The notes beneath the pieces are model-generated. The model made no database searches and was not told the DNA's origin. It saw only the letters and a list, made by a program, of their open reading frames with translations. The position numbers and the translations under genes are program-made. DNA of 32,481 nt from an uncultured Mitsuokella sp. (GTDB lineage Bacteria; Bacillota; Negativicutes; Selenomonadales; Selenomonadaceae), in the NCBI GenBank assembly GCA_945873115.1, contig CAMCBT010000019.1:1-32481 (forward strand), written 5' to 3'. Position 1 is the stretch's first letter; every line of letters starts with the position of its first letter. Below are positions 1 through 7,553 of the stretch, piece after piece.

Positions 1-52
1 AAACCAGCCAATCAGTCTGCGCCTACGGCTTGACTTCTTGGGGTTTCATAGT

Positions 53-82
53 AAAAAGTCCTCGGCATTTGCCAAGGACTTT
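53..82 (-). terminator. Rho-independent terminator of the 5'-nucleotidase gene
   Basis: Read on the minus strand, about 13 nt after the stop at 96, there is a near-perfect stem (AAGTCCTTGGCA pairing with TGCCGAGGACTT) with a very short loop, followed by a run of five T. It fits an intrinsic terminator for the gene ending at 96. Confidence 0.85.
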
Positions 83-95
83 CGAAAAGCTTCGA

Positions 96-1661
96 TTATG
101 CGGCCTTTTGCCGGGCCTCCACCATATGGATGCGGCCCACGGTCACATCGAAAGTCTTATGGGTGCTCAGATACTGGGCAAGGATTTCCTCCGGGGAGGC
201 GTACTCCCCCACCACCTTTGCATTCTTCAGCATGTCGAAGGCGTCGCCGCCGGACTTCGTGAAGTCGTTCGTGGCGACGGTGTAGGTCTTCGTGAGCTCC
301 AGAGGCACGCCGCCAACCTCGATATCCGAGACCCGCTCCCCAGCCGGCTTCGACCGGTCGAGGGTGAAGGTCACGCCGCTGACCTGCTGGAAGCCGCCAA
401 AGGACTCGGGTGTGTACTCCACGGAATGCTCCAGCACCGCTTTGAGCTCCGCGCCGGTAAGCGCGAGCTTCATGACCGTATTGCCAAAGGGGAACATGGA
501 GAGAAGATCCTTCTCCGTCACCTTGCCCGCCGGCAGCCCCTCCCGGATGCCGCCGCCATTCTGGAGGGCCACATCGGCCTCCGTCGCCTCCCGCAGGGCG
601 TCCGCCACGAGATTCCCCAGCTCCGTCTCCTCGCTCCTTAGCTTCTCCCGCTCCGCAGGGAAGACTTTGGGGCTCGTCGCCTTCACCTGCCGGAAGGTGG
701 CGGCGTTTTCCTTCTCGAGCTCCGAGAGGGCCAGCGTCGCCGCCTCGTCAGGCGCGACGCCCGTAAGCCCTGCCTTATCCAGGAGGCTTGCCTTCTTGCT
801 GGTGAGGACGTGGTCCTTCACCACCAGCTCGATGTCCCCGATGGAATAATCATGCCAGCCCGTCTGGCAGATGAGGGTGTTTCCCACCGTCAGCCCCTCC
901 GGCAGGCGGGTGTGGCTGTGGCCGTCGATGATGAGGTCGATGCCTGGCACCTCCTGGGCGATGCGCTTCGAGGTAAACTCCGAGCTCTCATCGAGGCCCA
1001 TGTGCATGAGGCCGATGACCACATCATTGCGGCTTCGGAGCAGGGCCACGGCCCGCTTTGCCGCCTCCACGGGATTTTCGAAGGCCACGTCCTTCACATT
1101 GGCCGGTGCCGTCTTGTAGGCGGCCTCCGGCGTCGTCAGGCCGAAGACTGCCACCTTCACGCCGTCCAGGGTGAATTCCTTGTAGCTGGGGAAAATCTGC
1201 TTGCCGTCCGCCTTCGTCACAATATTGGCCGAGAGTATGGGGAAGTTCAGGGCCGCCGCCAGCTCCGTCAACCGGTCCGCTCCGTAGTTGAAGTCGTGGT
1301 TGCCCGGCACCATGGCATCGTAGCCGGCGATATTGAGGAAGCGGGCCATGGCAAGCCCCCGGTTCACATTGACCTCCGCCGTGCCGTGGAAGGTATCCCC
1401 CGCATCGAGGGCCAGGGTATCCGCGTCCCTGTCCTTCGCCTCCCGGAGGACGGCCGTCAGCACCCCCATGCCGATGGATTTGCCCCCATCGTCCGTATCC
1501 TTGATGCGGGCGTGCATATCATTCGTGTGGTAGATATGGATATGGACGCCATCCTCCTCCACAGAGGCCAGTCCCTGGGACGGAAACACAAGAACAGAGG
1601 CCGCAATCAGTGCTGCAGCCCCCGCAGCTTTAAGCTTGGCTAGGAAGGAATTCACTGTCAT
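96..1661 (-). CDS. Secreted 5'-nucleotidase / 2',3'-cyclic-nucleotide phosphodiesterase family metallophosphatase
   Basis: A 521-residue UshA-like protein that should hydrolyse nucleotides outside the cytoplasmic membrane for nucleoside and phosphate salvage. Residues 1-32 form a signal peptide ending near GLAS. The metallophosphatase domain shows the two-metal ligands in order: NDMH (47-50), DAGD (86-89), GNHD (120-123), MH (219-220) and DGHSH (246-250). The C-terminal 5'-nucleotidase domain, from about residue 340, has the NGGGIR motif and an aromatic GGFQQVSG segment expected to stack on the base. The length is normal for the family. It is monocistronic: a terminator lies just downstream and a large inverted repeat lies in its 5' leader (1686-1780). 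The ATG at 1661 is preceded by a modest GGAGAATG site. The exact substrate cannot be read from the sequence. Confidence 0.93.
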   Translation of the reverse strand: MTVNSFLAKLKAAGAAALIAASVLVFPSQGLASVEEDGVHIHIYHTNDMHARIKDTDDGGKSIGMGVLTAVLREAKDRDADTLALDAGDTFHGTAEVNVNRGLAMARFLNIAGYDAMVPGNHDFNYGADRLTELAAALNFPILSANIVTKADGKQIFPSYKEFTLDGVKVAVFGLTTPEAAYKTAPANVKDVAFENPVEAAKRAVALLRSRNDVVIGLMHMGLDESSEFTSKRIAQEVPGIDLIIDGHSHTRLPEGLTVGNTLICQTGWHDYSIGDIELVVKDHVLTSKKASLLDKAGLTGVAPDEAATLALSELEKENAATFRQVKATSPKVFPAEREKLRSEETELGNLVADALREATEADVALQNGGGIREGLPAGKVTEKDLLSMFPFGNTVMKLALTGAELKAVLEHSVEYTPESFGGFQQVSGVTFTLDRSKPAGERVSDIEVGGVPLELTKTYTVATNDFTKSGGDAFDMLKNAKVVGEYASPEEILAQYLSTHKTFDVTVGRIHMVEARQKAA

Positions 1662-1685
1662 TCTCCTTTCAGCGTTAAAAAGTAA

Positions 1686-1780
1686 AGTATGGTTCCATAT
1701 ACCCTACACTCACCACGTTCCGCAAACGACCGTGCGCTTTGCTACACTTAACGGTTCGCTGTAGGGTATACGACCATACT
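1686..1780. repeat. Large imperfect inverted repeat (cruciform or long hairpin)
   Basis: The arms at 1686-1708 and 1760-1780 match as AGTATGGT, then a 2-4 base mismatch, then TATACCCTACA. The 51-base loop contains an inner hairpin (GCAAA at 1722-1726 with TTTGC at 1738-1742). It fills most of the 138-base gap between two minus-strand genes, in the leader of the 5'-nucleotidase. There is no T-run directly after it, so it is not a plain terminator. It could be a leader regulatory structure or a MITE-like element. Confidence 0.6.
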
Positions 1781-1799
1781 GCCTGCATAAATACACGTT

Positions 1800-2663
1800 T
1801 CACTTCTTCGCACGTATGAACTTCACAGCGGACAGGCCTGCCTTTGCGCCCTCGCAGACGGCCTTTGCCACCTGCAGCAGGCCTCCATTGCAGTCGCCGG
1901 CGGAAAAGAACCCTGGCACATTCGTTGCCATGCTCTCGTCCGTCTTCACATTTGCCCCCTCGAGCATTGCCCCGAGCTTCCTCGCAATCTCCGTGGCACC
2001 TGCCGTGCCGATGGCGAGGAAGACGCCCTCCAGGGGAATCGTCTCGCCACCCTCGACCGTCACGCCTGCGACCCGTGTGTCGCCTGCGATGGCCTCGAGC
2101 CTTTCCCTGTGGAGGATATAGCTCTCCGGAAACGCTGCCTCCGGCTCCCGGCCATTCGTAAAGATATGAACCTCGCCGGCATGGGGGGCGAGCACCTCCG
2201 CCTCGTGGAGGGCGTACTCCCCCGCCCCCAAGACGGCCACCCGCTTCTGCCGGTAGAAGAAGGCATCGCAGACGGCACAGTAGCTGACGCCCCGGCCCTC
2301 CAGCTCCTTCAGGCCAGGGATGGGAAGCGTCTTCCGGGAGGCTCCGGCGGCGAGGATGACGCTGTCGGCGGTGAAATCCCCCGCCGTCGTCTCCAGCTCG
2401 AAGCCCGCCGGCCCCATCGTCAGGGCCAGCACCTCCGTCTGGATGTACTCCACGCCGAGATGCCTTGCCCCCTCCATCCCCTGCCGGAAGAGCTCCTCCC
2501 CGCCGATAGCCTGGGGAAAGCCATAATAGTTCTCGATGAGATCCGTCTTCCCCAGGGCCCCGCTGTCCTTGTAGAGCACCGTGACCTCCTGGCCGGCGCG
2601 CCTGGCGTAGAGAGCCGCCGAGGTGCCCGCCGGGCCCGCCCCGATAATCAAAATCTTTCCCAT
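1800..2663 (-). CDS. Thioredoxin-reductase-like FAD/NAD(P)-dependent disulfide oxidoreductase
   Basis: A 287-residue flavoprotein of the thioredoxin reductase family, cytoplasmic. The N-terminus has the FAD-binding GxGxxG motif (IIGAGPAGTSAA). In the middle is the redox-active CAVCD motif, the family's CxxC, followed by a second nucleotide-binding fold with GAGEYA where GxGxxA is usual. Near the C-terminus FFSAGDCNGG is the FAD-contacting GD motif. I start at the ATG at 2663, because it begins directly at the Rossmann strand and has a GGAAGGCGG ribosome site. An upstream extension to 2741 has neither. No thioredoxin gene is adjacent, so the electron acceptor is unknown. It could serve ferredoxin- or NADH-linked disulfide reduction instead of being the main TrxB. 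Confidence 0.85.
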   Translation of the reverse strand: MGKILIIGAGPAGTSAALYARRAGQEVTVLYKDSGALGKTDLIENYYGFPQAIGGEELFRQGMEGARHLGVEYIQTEVLALTMGPAGFELETTAGDFTADSVILAAGASRKTLPIPGLKELEGRGVSYCAVCDAFFYRQKRVAVLGAGEYALHEAEVLAPHAGEVHIFTNGREPEAAFPESYILHRERLEAIAGDTRVAGVTVEGGETIPLEGVFLAIGTAGATEIARKLGAMLEGANVKTDESMATNVPGFFSAGDCNGGLLQVAKAVCEGAKAGLSAVKFIRAKK

Positions 2664-2755
2664 GATATACCGCCTTCCAAAAACGTGAATATTTTTAATT
2701 GTATGCAAAGAAAGGCCTTCCGTCCGTGAGCGGCTTACCATGAGGGAAGAATGTG

Positions 2756-3430
2756 TCAGATATTCGGGAGCTGCCAGTCGATGGGCTTCTCCCCCACACT
2801 CTCCAGGAATGCATTGACCCGCGAGAAGGGGCGGCTGCCGAAGAAGCCCCGATGGGCGGAAAGGGGGCTCGGGTGAGGCGACTCCAGGATGAAGTGGCGC
2901 GGATTCGTTATCATCGCCTTTTTGCGCCGCGCAGGGGCCCCCCAGAGGATAAAGGCCAGGGGCTTTTCACGCTCATTCAGGAGCTCGATGATGCGATCCG
3001 TAAACCTTTCCCAGCCCTGCCCCTGATGGGAGCCGGCTGCATGGGCCCTCACAGTGAGCACCGTGTTTAATAGCAGCACCCCCTGCTTTGCCCAAGGCTT
3101 CAGGCAGCCGTTATTTGGGATGGTGCAGCCCAAATCCGTCCGGAGCTCCTTGAAGATATTCTGCAGCGACGGCGGAGGCGGCACCCCCTCCTGTACGGAA
3201 AAGGACAGGCCATGGGCCTGTCCCTCCCCATGGTAGGGGTCCTGTCCTAAAATAACGACGCGCGCGCTGTGATAGGGCGTGTAGTGGAGCGCATTGAAGA
3301 TGGCATACATGTCGGGAAAGACCTGGCGCGTCCGATACTCCTCGATGAGAAAAGCCCGCAGCTTCTTATAGTAGGGCTTTTCCAGCTCCGGCTCCAGGAG
3401 CTCCTTCCAGTCATTATGAAAGACCTCCAT
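2756..3430 (-). CDS. ung: Uracil-DNA glycosylase, family 1
   Basis: A 224-residue enzyme that removes uracil from DNA to start base-excision repair. Counted from the chosen ATG, the catalytic Asp lies in GQDPYH at residue 64, and the catalytic His lies in [13 protein letters not shown] near residue 186. These match the family-1 positions closely, and the length is full. A GTG two codons earlier (3436) overlaps the preceding stop, but GAAGG sits about 7 bases before the ATG at 3430, so I prefer that start. It is the last gene of the folate operon and is translationally coupled to folK/folA. The pairing makes sense because folate shortage raises dUTP misincorporation, but that link is inference. 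Confidence 0.95.
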   Translation of the reverse strand: MEVFHNDWKELLEPELEKPYYKKLRAFLIEEYRTRQVFPDMYAIFNALHYTPYHSARVVILGQDPYHGEGQAHGLSFSVQEGVPPPPSLQNIFKELRTDLGCTIPNNGCLKPWAKQGVLLLNTVLTVRAHAAGSHQGQGWERFTDRIIELLNEREKPLAFILWGAPARRKKAMITNPRHFILESPHPSPLSAHRGFFGSRPFSRVNAFLESVGEKPIDWQLPNI

Positions 3431-3432
3431 GC

Positions 3433-4410
3433 TCACGCCTTCTCCCTGGAATAATACTCGTAGATACAGTCCTTCCCCCGGCGGGAGGACACGAGGGAAA
3501 AGCCCGTGAGGGGCGGAAAGAACACATCCGCCCGGTACGTTTCCTTCAGCCGCGTCCTGTAGACCTCACCCGTATAGGGAAGGAGGCTCTCGTAGGTCTT
3601 GCCGCCGCCGATGCACCAGAGCCTCCCCTCCGAATTGGCAGCCCGGAAGGCCCCCAGCTCCCGCCAGAGCTCTTCCATATCCTTCACCACCGTAAAGCCC
3701 GGCCGCGCCGCGAGGGTCCTCGACAGCACGATATTTGTCCGTCCCACGAGAGGCGCACCTCCTGGCAGAGACTCCATCGTCCTCCTGCCCATGATGACGG
3801 CACCTCCCATGGTGAGTCGGCGGAAGTGGGCCATGTCCTCCTGATTGTGCTCCAGCAGCTCGCCCTGGAAGCCCAGGCCGCCCTCCGCATCGATGCTGGC
3901 CACCATAGAGAGAGGGAATGGCTCCGCCACCTCCGCCGCAGGCCGGACCCCCTCCGTGGAGAGGCGGGTCAGGATTTTCTCGATGGGATCCCCATCGATG
4001 ACGATATGGGGCGCGATATCGAAAAGAGGCTGCAGGACAAAGGCCCTCTCCTTCATATAGGGATGGGGGAGAATCGGGTCCGTCGTCCGCCGGATGCCCT
4101 TGACGAGCAGGATATCGATATCGATGGTCCGGGGCCCCCAATGCACCTCCTTCGTGCGGTCGCGCCCCAGGGCGCTTTCGATTTCCTGACACCTTGAGAG
4201 CAGCGTCTCAGGCGAGAGCTCCGTGGTGATGCAGGCGACGGCATTGAGGAAGGCCTCCTGATCCACATTGCCCCAGGGCGCTGTCTGATAGAAGGGCGAT
4301 ACCTCATGCAGCGTCGTCTTCGGGAGCGTATAAATCCTGCGAAGAGCACTTCGAAGCGCTTCCCCTCGATTGCCAAGATTCGATCCCAGACCTAGATAAC
4401 ACGTGTACAT
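3433..4410 (-). CDS. folK: Fused HPPK-DHFR: 6-hydroxymethyl-dihydropterin pyrophosphokinase plus dihydrofolate reductase
   Basis: One 325-residue reading frame joins two folate enzymes. Residues 1 to about 160 are HPPK: GLGSNLG at the start, [10 protein letters not shown] in the middle, and the PRTIDIDIL signature (93-101) that binds Mg-ATP. Residues from about 165 to 325 are DHFR: NADPH and folate motifs [11 protein letters not shown] (206-216) and [12 protein letters not shown] (267-278), with the acidic catalytic residue at Asp192. The usual Trp five residues before that Asp is replaced by Glu187. Each half is near full length, and no stop or frameshift separates them. The start at 4410 has AAGGGGG at good spacing and overlaps folB by 19 bases. 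The fusion would place the step before and the step after dihydropteroate synthase on one chain. Confidence 0.92.
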   Translation of the reverse strand: MYTCYLGLGSNLGNRGEALRSALRRIYTLPKTTLHEVSPFYQTAPWGNVDQEAFLNAVACITTELSPETLLSRCQEIESALGRDRTKEVHWGPRTIDIDILLVKGIRRTTDPILPHPYMKERAFVLQPLFDIAPHIVIDGDPIEKILTRLSTEGVRPAAEVAEPFPLSMVASIDAEGGLGFQGELLEHNQEDMAHFRRLTMGGAVIMGRRTMESLPGGAPLVGRTNIVLSRTLAARPGFTVVKDMEELWRELGAFRAANSEGRLWCIGGGKTYESLLPYTGEVYRTRLKETYRADVFFPPLTGFSLVSSRRGKDCIYEYYSREKA

Positions 4411-4778
4411 GCTGCATCCCCCTTCTCTCGCACAATGCTTACAGCCACATCCTCAAATTCCCCGCCGATGGGGGCGGAGGGCTTGTGGACCGTGACACAG
4501 ATCCTCCGGACGGGCGAAAAACCCTCCAGCACCGCCCCGGCTATTCGTTCCGCCACCGCCTCGATGAGGTTTCGCGGCGTGCCCTCCACAATTTCTTTTA
4601 TCGCCTCATAGACGGCGGCATAATTCACCGTATCGGTGAGATTATCCGTCTCCCCGGCTTTTTTCAGATCCGTGAAGAGGGTGAGATCCACGAAAAATCG
4701 CTGTCCCTTCTCCCGCTCCTCCGGCAGACATCCGTGGTATCCATAAAACGCTATTCCCTTTAGCTCTATTCTATCCAT
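4392..4778 (-). CDS. folB: Dihydroneopterin aldolase
   Basis: A 128-residue enzyme that converts 7,8-dihydroneopterin to 6-hydroxymethyl-dihydropterin, the substrate of the next gene's HPPK domain. The N-terminus IELKGIAFYGYHGCLPEE is the family signature. VNYAAVYEAI and the C-terminal VTVHKPSAP, with its active-site Lys, are also present. It has normal length. The ribosome site before 4778 is weak, so translation may depend on the upstream folP, 49 bases away. The stop overlaps folK by 19 bases. Confidence 0.95.
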   Translation of the reverse strand: MDRIELKGIAFYGYHGCLPEEREKGQRFFVDLTLFTDLKKAGETDNLTDTVNYAAVYEAIKEIVEGTPRNLIEAVAERIAGAVLEGFSPVRRICVTVHKPSAPIGGEFEDVAVSIVREKGDAACTRVI

Positions 4779-4827
4779 TCTTTATCTTGCTTTTCCATTC
4801 TATCTTTCACCTGAGGGTGGCCGCAGC

Positions 4828-5700
4828 CTAGTCCCTCATTTTCTCCAAAATCACATCCGTCATGCGGCACATGCGGGTGATTTCCATCACATCGTGGACC
4901 CGCACGATGGAGGCCCCCTTCAGGGCGCCGATGACGCAGGTGGCCCCCGTCGCCTCCATACGCTCCCCCTTTGGGAGCCCCAGGGTCTTTTCGATGAAGC
5001 TCTTGCGGCTCGTGCCGAGAAGCAGGGGATAGCGCTCCCCGTCGATGATAAGGAGCTCCTCCTGGCGGGCGAGCACCTCCACATTGCCCGCCGCATCCTT
5101 GCCAAAGCCGATGCCGGGATCTAGGATGAGGTTTTCTCTGGGGATGCCCGCCTCGTCTGCCAGGGCAATCGTCCGGCGGAAGAAGTCCTGCATGGAGGTG
5201 ATGATGTCCCCCGGGTACTGTGTCCCCTCCTGGTTGTGCATGACCACGATGGGGAGAGCCGCCTCTGCCGCCACCTTTGCCATCTCGTCGGGCTCCTCCC
5301 TATACTGGAGGCCCCAGATGTCATTCAGGATATGGCAGCCCTCCTTCGCGGCGACCCGGGCCGTCTCTGCCTTGAAGGTATCCACAGAGACCGGCACGGG
5401 GCACTCCGCGAGCACCGCCGTCAGGAAGGGAAGGAGACGCTCGATTTCCTCCTCCGCCGGCATGACACGGAAGCCCGGGCGGCTGGACTCAGCCCCCAGG
5501 TCGATGATCTCAGCCCCGGCCTTCACCATCTCCTCCATGTGGAAGAGGGCCTTGTCCACCGTGTTCCAAAGGCCTCCATCGGAGAAGGAGTCCGGCGTCA
5601 CATTGAGGATGCCCATGACGGTGGTATGGTTCCCGAGAGCCAGCTCCTTCCCATCCCGGAAATGGTAGTGGCGCTCCGGCCTTTCAATGTATCCGCTCAT
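4828..5700 (-). CDS. folP: Dihydropteroate synthase
   Basis: A 290-residue TIM-barrel enzyme that joins 6-hydroxymethyl-dihydropterin pyrophosphate to p-aminobenzoate; it is the target of sulfonamides. Signature motifs are in order: MGILNVTPDSFSDGG near the N-terminus, GAEIIDLGAESSRPG, the LDPGIGFGKD loop, GTSRKSFIEKTLG and the C-terminal RVHDV. The length is normal. The ATG at 5700 overlaps the folE stop as ATGA and has GGAG seven bases upstream, so the two are coupled. Confidence 0.96.
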   Translation of the reverse strand: MSGYIERPERHYHFRDGKELALGNHTTVMGILNVTPDSFSDGGLWNTVDKALFHMEEMVKAGAEIIDLGAESSRPGFRVMPAEEEIERLLPFLTAVLAECPVPVSVDTFKAETARVAAKEGCHILNDIWGLQYREEPDEMAKVAAEAALPIVVMHNQEGTQYPGDIITSMQDFFRRTIALADEAGIPRENLILDPGIGFGKDAAGNVEVLARQEELLIIDGERYPLLLGTSRKSFIEKTLGLPKGERMEATGATCVIGALKGASIVRVHDVMEITRMCRMTDVILEKMRD

Positions 5701-6266
5701 GCATTTTCTCCTCCAATCAGATGATAGGCCTGGGCGAGAAGAGCCTCCTCCTCCCGGAAGAGGCCCGTCTGATACGTGGTCATGGTGCGGGCCCCATGGG
5801 CCAGCTCGCCTCGCATCATCATGCAGAGCTGCTGTGCCGAGAGGCTCACGAGGACGCCCCGGGCTCCGAGGTCCTCTGCAATGGCCTCTGCAATCTGGCG
5901 GGTCAACCGCTCCTGCAGCTGGGGACGATGGGCGAGGCAGCGCACCAGCTCCGTGAACTTCGAGAAGCCCGCCACCCGGCCCTCCTGCGGCAGGTAGACG
6001 AGGCTCACCTCCCCGAAGAAGGGCACGAGATGGTGCTCGCAGATGGAGTAGAAAGGGATGCGGCGCACCGCCACGAGGCCGTCGGAGCCAGAGGCATACG
6101 TCTCGCCCCAGATTTCCTTTGTGTCCCGCCCCAGCCCATCAAAGAGAAAGCCGAACATCCTCGCCACCCGCTCCGGGGTCTTTTCCATGCCGAGGGCTTC
6201 CACATCCACATCAAGCGCGGCCAGGAAATCCTCCATGGCCCTCTGCGCCCGTTCCAAGTTCTGCAC
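5697..6266 (-). CDS. folE: GTP cyclohydrolase I (type IA)
   Basis: First enzyme of folate synthesis, converting GTP to dihydroneopterin triphosphate. Zinc ligands are visible as Cys and His in SICEHHLVPF and the second Cys in QLCMMMRG, and KTPERVARM is the N-terminal signature. The length is about 190 residues. An ATG at 6272 directly abuts the GGGGAGGG ribosome site. The in-frame GTG at 6266 has a proper 7-base spacing, so I use it; the difference is two residues. It is the first gene of the five-gene operon, behind the promoter at 6302-6330. Confidence 0.95.
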   Translation of the reverse strand: MQNLERAQRAMEDFLAALDVDVEALGMEKTPERVARMFGFLFDGLGRDTKEIWGETYASGSDGLVAVRRIPFYSICEHHLVPFFGEVSLVYLPQEGRVAGFSKFTELVRCLAHRPQLQERLTRQIAEAIAEDLGARGVLVSLSAQQLCMMMRGELAHGARTMTTYQTGLFREEEALLAQAYHLIGGENA

Positions 6267-6301
6267 AAACATCCCTCCCCTCTCAAGAGCATCTTTTCAA
6301 C

Positions 6302-6330
6302 ATTATAGGGAAATTTGTCCGAAAAAACAA
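6302..6330 (-). promoter_or_regulatory. Sigma-70 promoter of the folate operon
   Basis: On the minus strand, TTGTTT (6330-6325), a 17-base spacer and a perfect TATAAT (6307-6302) lie about 35 bases before folE. The region is AT-rich. Nothing resembling a riboswitch is obvious between it and the gene. Confidence 0.8.
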
Positions 6331-6466
6331 CCAGTTTCGATAATTTATTTACATTATTTGGATAACTTGCCTTCATGAAATTGTCGAAGACAAACCGGCG
6401 GTCTGGAACAAAGCAAAACAGCCTAAGGCCTCCGGTTGCAAATCCCGCAGCCGGACGAGTGGCAGC

Positions 6467-6652
6467 TCACCGGAGGGAAATCGCCCCCACAGGACAATCC
6501 TCCATCACCTGCAGCGCATCGTCTATGGCATGGGGCGGGATGACCCCTCTCCCCTTCGGCCTCCCCGCCTCATCCATAAAGAAGGCCTCCGGAGCCGCCT
6601 GGACGCACATGCCGCATACGACACAAAGAGAAGCATCAATTTCTGCCTGCAC
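6467..6652 (-). CDS. Small [4Fe-4S] ferredoxin
   Basis: A 61-residue electron carrier. Cysteines at 10, 13 and 16 (CVVCGMC) and Cys53 (in CPVGAI) give the ligand set of a single [4Fe-4S] cluster. The usual second Cx2Cx2C triplet is missing, so this is the monocluster type. I start at the GTG at 6652, because GGGAGGAG sits seven bases before it and it begins at the ferredoxin fold. Longer in-frame starts run through a hairpin. The gene follows an unknown protein (6757-7359) and must be reached by transcription through the hairpin at 6670-6719. The partner enzyme is not visible. Confidence 0.9.
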   Translation of the reverse strand: MQAEIDASLCVVCGMCVQAAPEAFFMDEAGRPKGRGVIPPHAIDDALQVMEDCPVGAISLR

Positions 6653-6669
6653 CTGTCTCTCCTCCCAAT

Positions 6670-6719
6670 AAAAAATAGGATTGCCTCTTCCGTGCAATCC
6701 GCTTTCGAGCAATCCTATT
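6670..6719 (-). terminator. Terminator or attenuator hairpin in front of the ferredoxin gene
   Basis: On the minus strand a perfect 11-base stem AATAGGATTGC / GCAATCCTATT (6719-6709 with 6684-6674) is followed by TTTT. It lies 38 bases after the stop of the 6757 gene, and its T-run ends about 18 bases before the ferredoxin start. A second copy of the 5' strand, GGATTGC at 6700-6694, can pair with the same 3' strand. Two mutually exclusive stems are therefore possible. Confidence 0.7.
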
Positions 6720-6756
6720 CTATACATTGTAGCTGGAAAAAAGCAGATATCGCTCC

Positions 6757-7359
6757 TCAGGCGACGCCCTTGGCCAGCTGGAAGACATTGGGCGATACCT
6801 CCGTCACCTCAAAGCCCGATGGGGCAAGAAGCCCCCGCGCAAGCTCGCTGCGCAGGGCGAAGTAGGCGGCGGGATCGCCCCCTGCCTCCGACCAATAATG
6901 GGAATGCACATCTTCCTGCCGCTCCCAGGTAAAGACAGTCTCGCTCTTTTCCCGAGGGACATTGACGACATCGCAGGGCATGCCGTCGAGGCTGCTGCCG
7001 TCGAGGGCCTGGTAGGCACTCATCGCATCCTGCAGCTTTGCCGCCCGTTCCTCACCGAAGCGATAGGCCAACTCCTTCAGTGCCTCCAGCCTGGAGGCAT
7101 CGTCCCTCAGGAGACGCGTCACCAGGGCCGCGTAGCGGGACTCCACACTCTCGATGCGAGCCGAAATCCAGCTATGGATGTCATCCTGGTCGATGACCTC
7201 CTCCAGCGGTGCCTTCGTATCGCCGAGATACGGGGCGAGCTCCCCTTTCTCAGCCCAGCCAGATTCCACAGCCTTGGCCGCGATGGCCCGGATCCAGTCC
7301 TCCTGCACGCCAATCTTGTCATACATCCGAAAATGGATCGGAGCTAAAAATGCGCTCAT
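6757..7359 (-). CDS. Protein of unknown function, upstream of ferredoxin
   Basis: A 200-residue soluble protein with no signal peptide or membrane segment. I do not recognise the family. The N-terminus FLAPIHFRMYDKIGVQEDW and the motif HSHYWSEAGGDP near residue 152 look like conserved family signatures. There is only one cysteine, so it is unlikely to be an Fe-S protein itself. Its ATG at 7359 has GGAGG close upstream. The gene is divergent from the DUF2225 gene and is followed by the ferredoxin, with a leaky terminator between, which suggests a redox-linked role. That is inference. Confidence 0.75.
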   Translation of the reverse strand: MSAFLAPIHFRMYDKIGVQEDWIRAIAAKAVESGWAEKGELAPYLGDTKAPLEEVIDQDDIHSWISARIESVESRYAALVTRLLRDDASRLEALKELAYRFGEERAAKLQDAMSAYQALDGSSLDGMPCDVVNVPREKSETVFTWERQEDVHSHYWSEAGGDPAAYFALRSELARGLLAPSGFEVTEVSPNVFQLAKGVA

Positions 7360-7423
7360 GATATTCCTCCATGCTTCTGCTCTACATTGATAAAGCCCAG
7401 TATAGCAGTGCTTTTCCCTTCCG

Positions 7424-7443
7424 GCTGTAACATTTCTTACAGC
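7424..7443. promoter_or_regulatory. Palindromic operator candidate between divergent genes
   Basis: GCTGTAA, six bases, TTACAGC: a perfect 7+7 inverted repeat located 11 bases before the -35 of the DUF2225 promoter and 65 bases before the opposite gene. The TGTAA-N6-TTACA core resembles Crp/Fnr- or Rex-type sites. The regulator is unknown. Confidence 0.5.
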
Positions 7444-7454
7444 TTTTCTGTTTC

Positions 7455-7483
7455 TTGAAAAAAAGACGCTTTCCCTGTATAAT
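7455..7483 (+). promoter_or_regulatory. Sigma-70 promoter of the DUF2225 gene
   Basis: TTGAAA at 7455-7460, exactly 17 bases, then TATAAT at 7478-7483. The expected start of transcription is near 7490, which gives a leader of about 64 bases before the ATG at 7554. Confidence 0.88.
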
Positions 7484-7553
7484 ATATAGGCAATACGGAA
7501 ATTGGGCTAGACAGCAGGAAGCCACAGACTCCTGCCCTTCGGGAGGCTTTCAC

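Noticed and set aside
6429..6476. CCTCCGGT/ACCGGAGG inverted repeat at the ferredoxin 3' end as a terminator
   Set aside because: It has only 8 pairs, a 32-base loop and no T-run directly after it; too weak to call.
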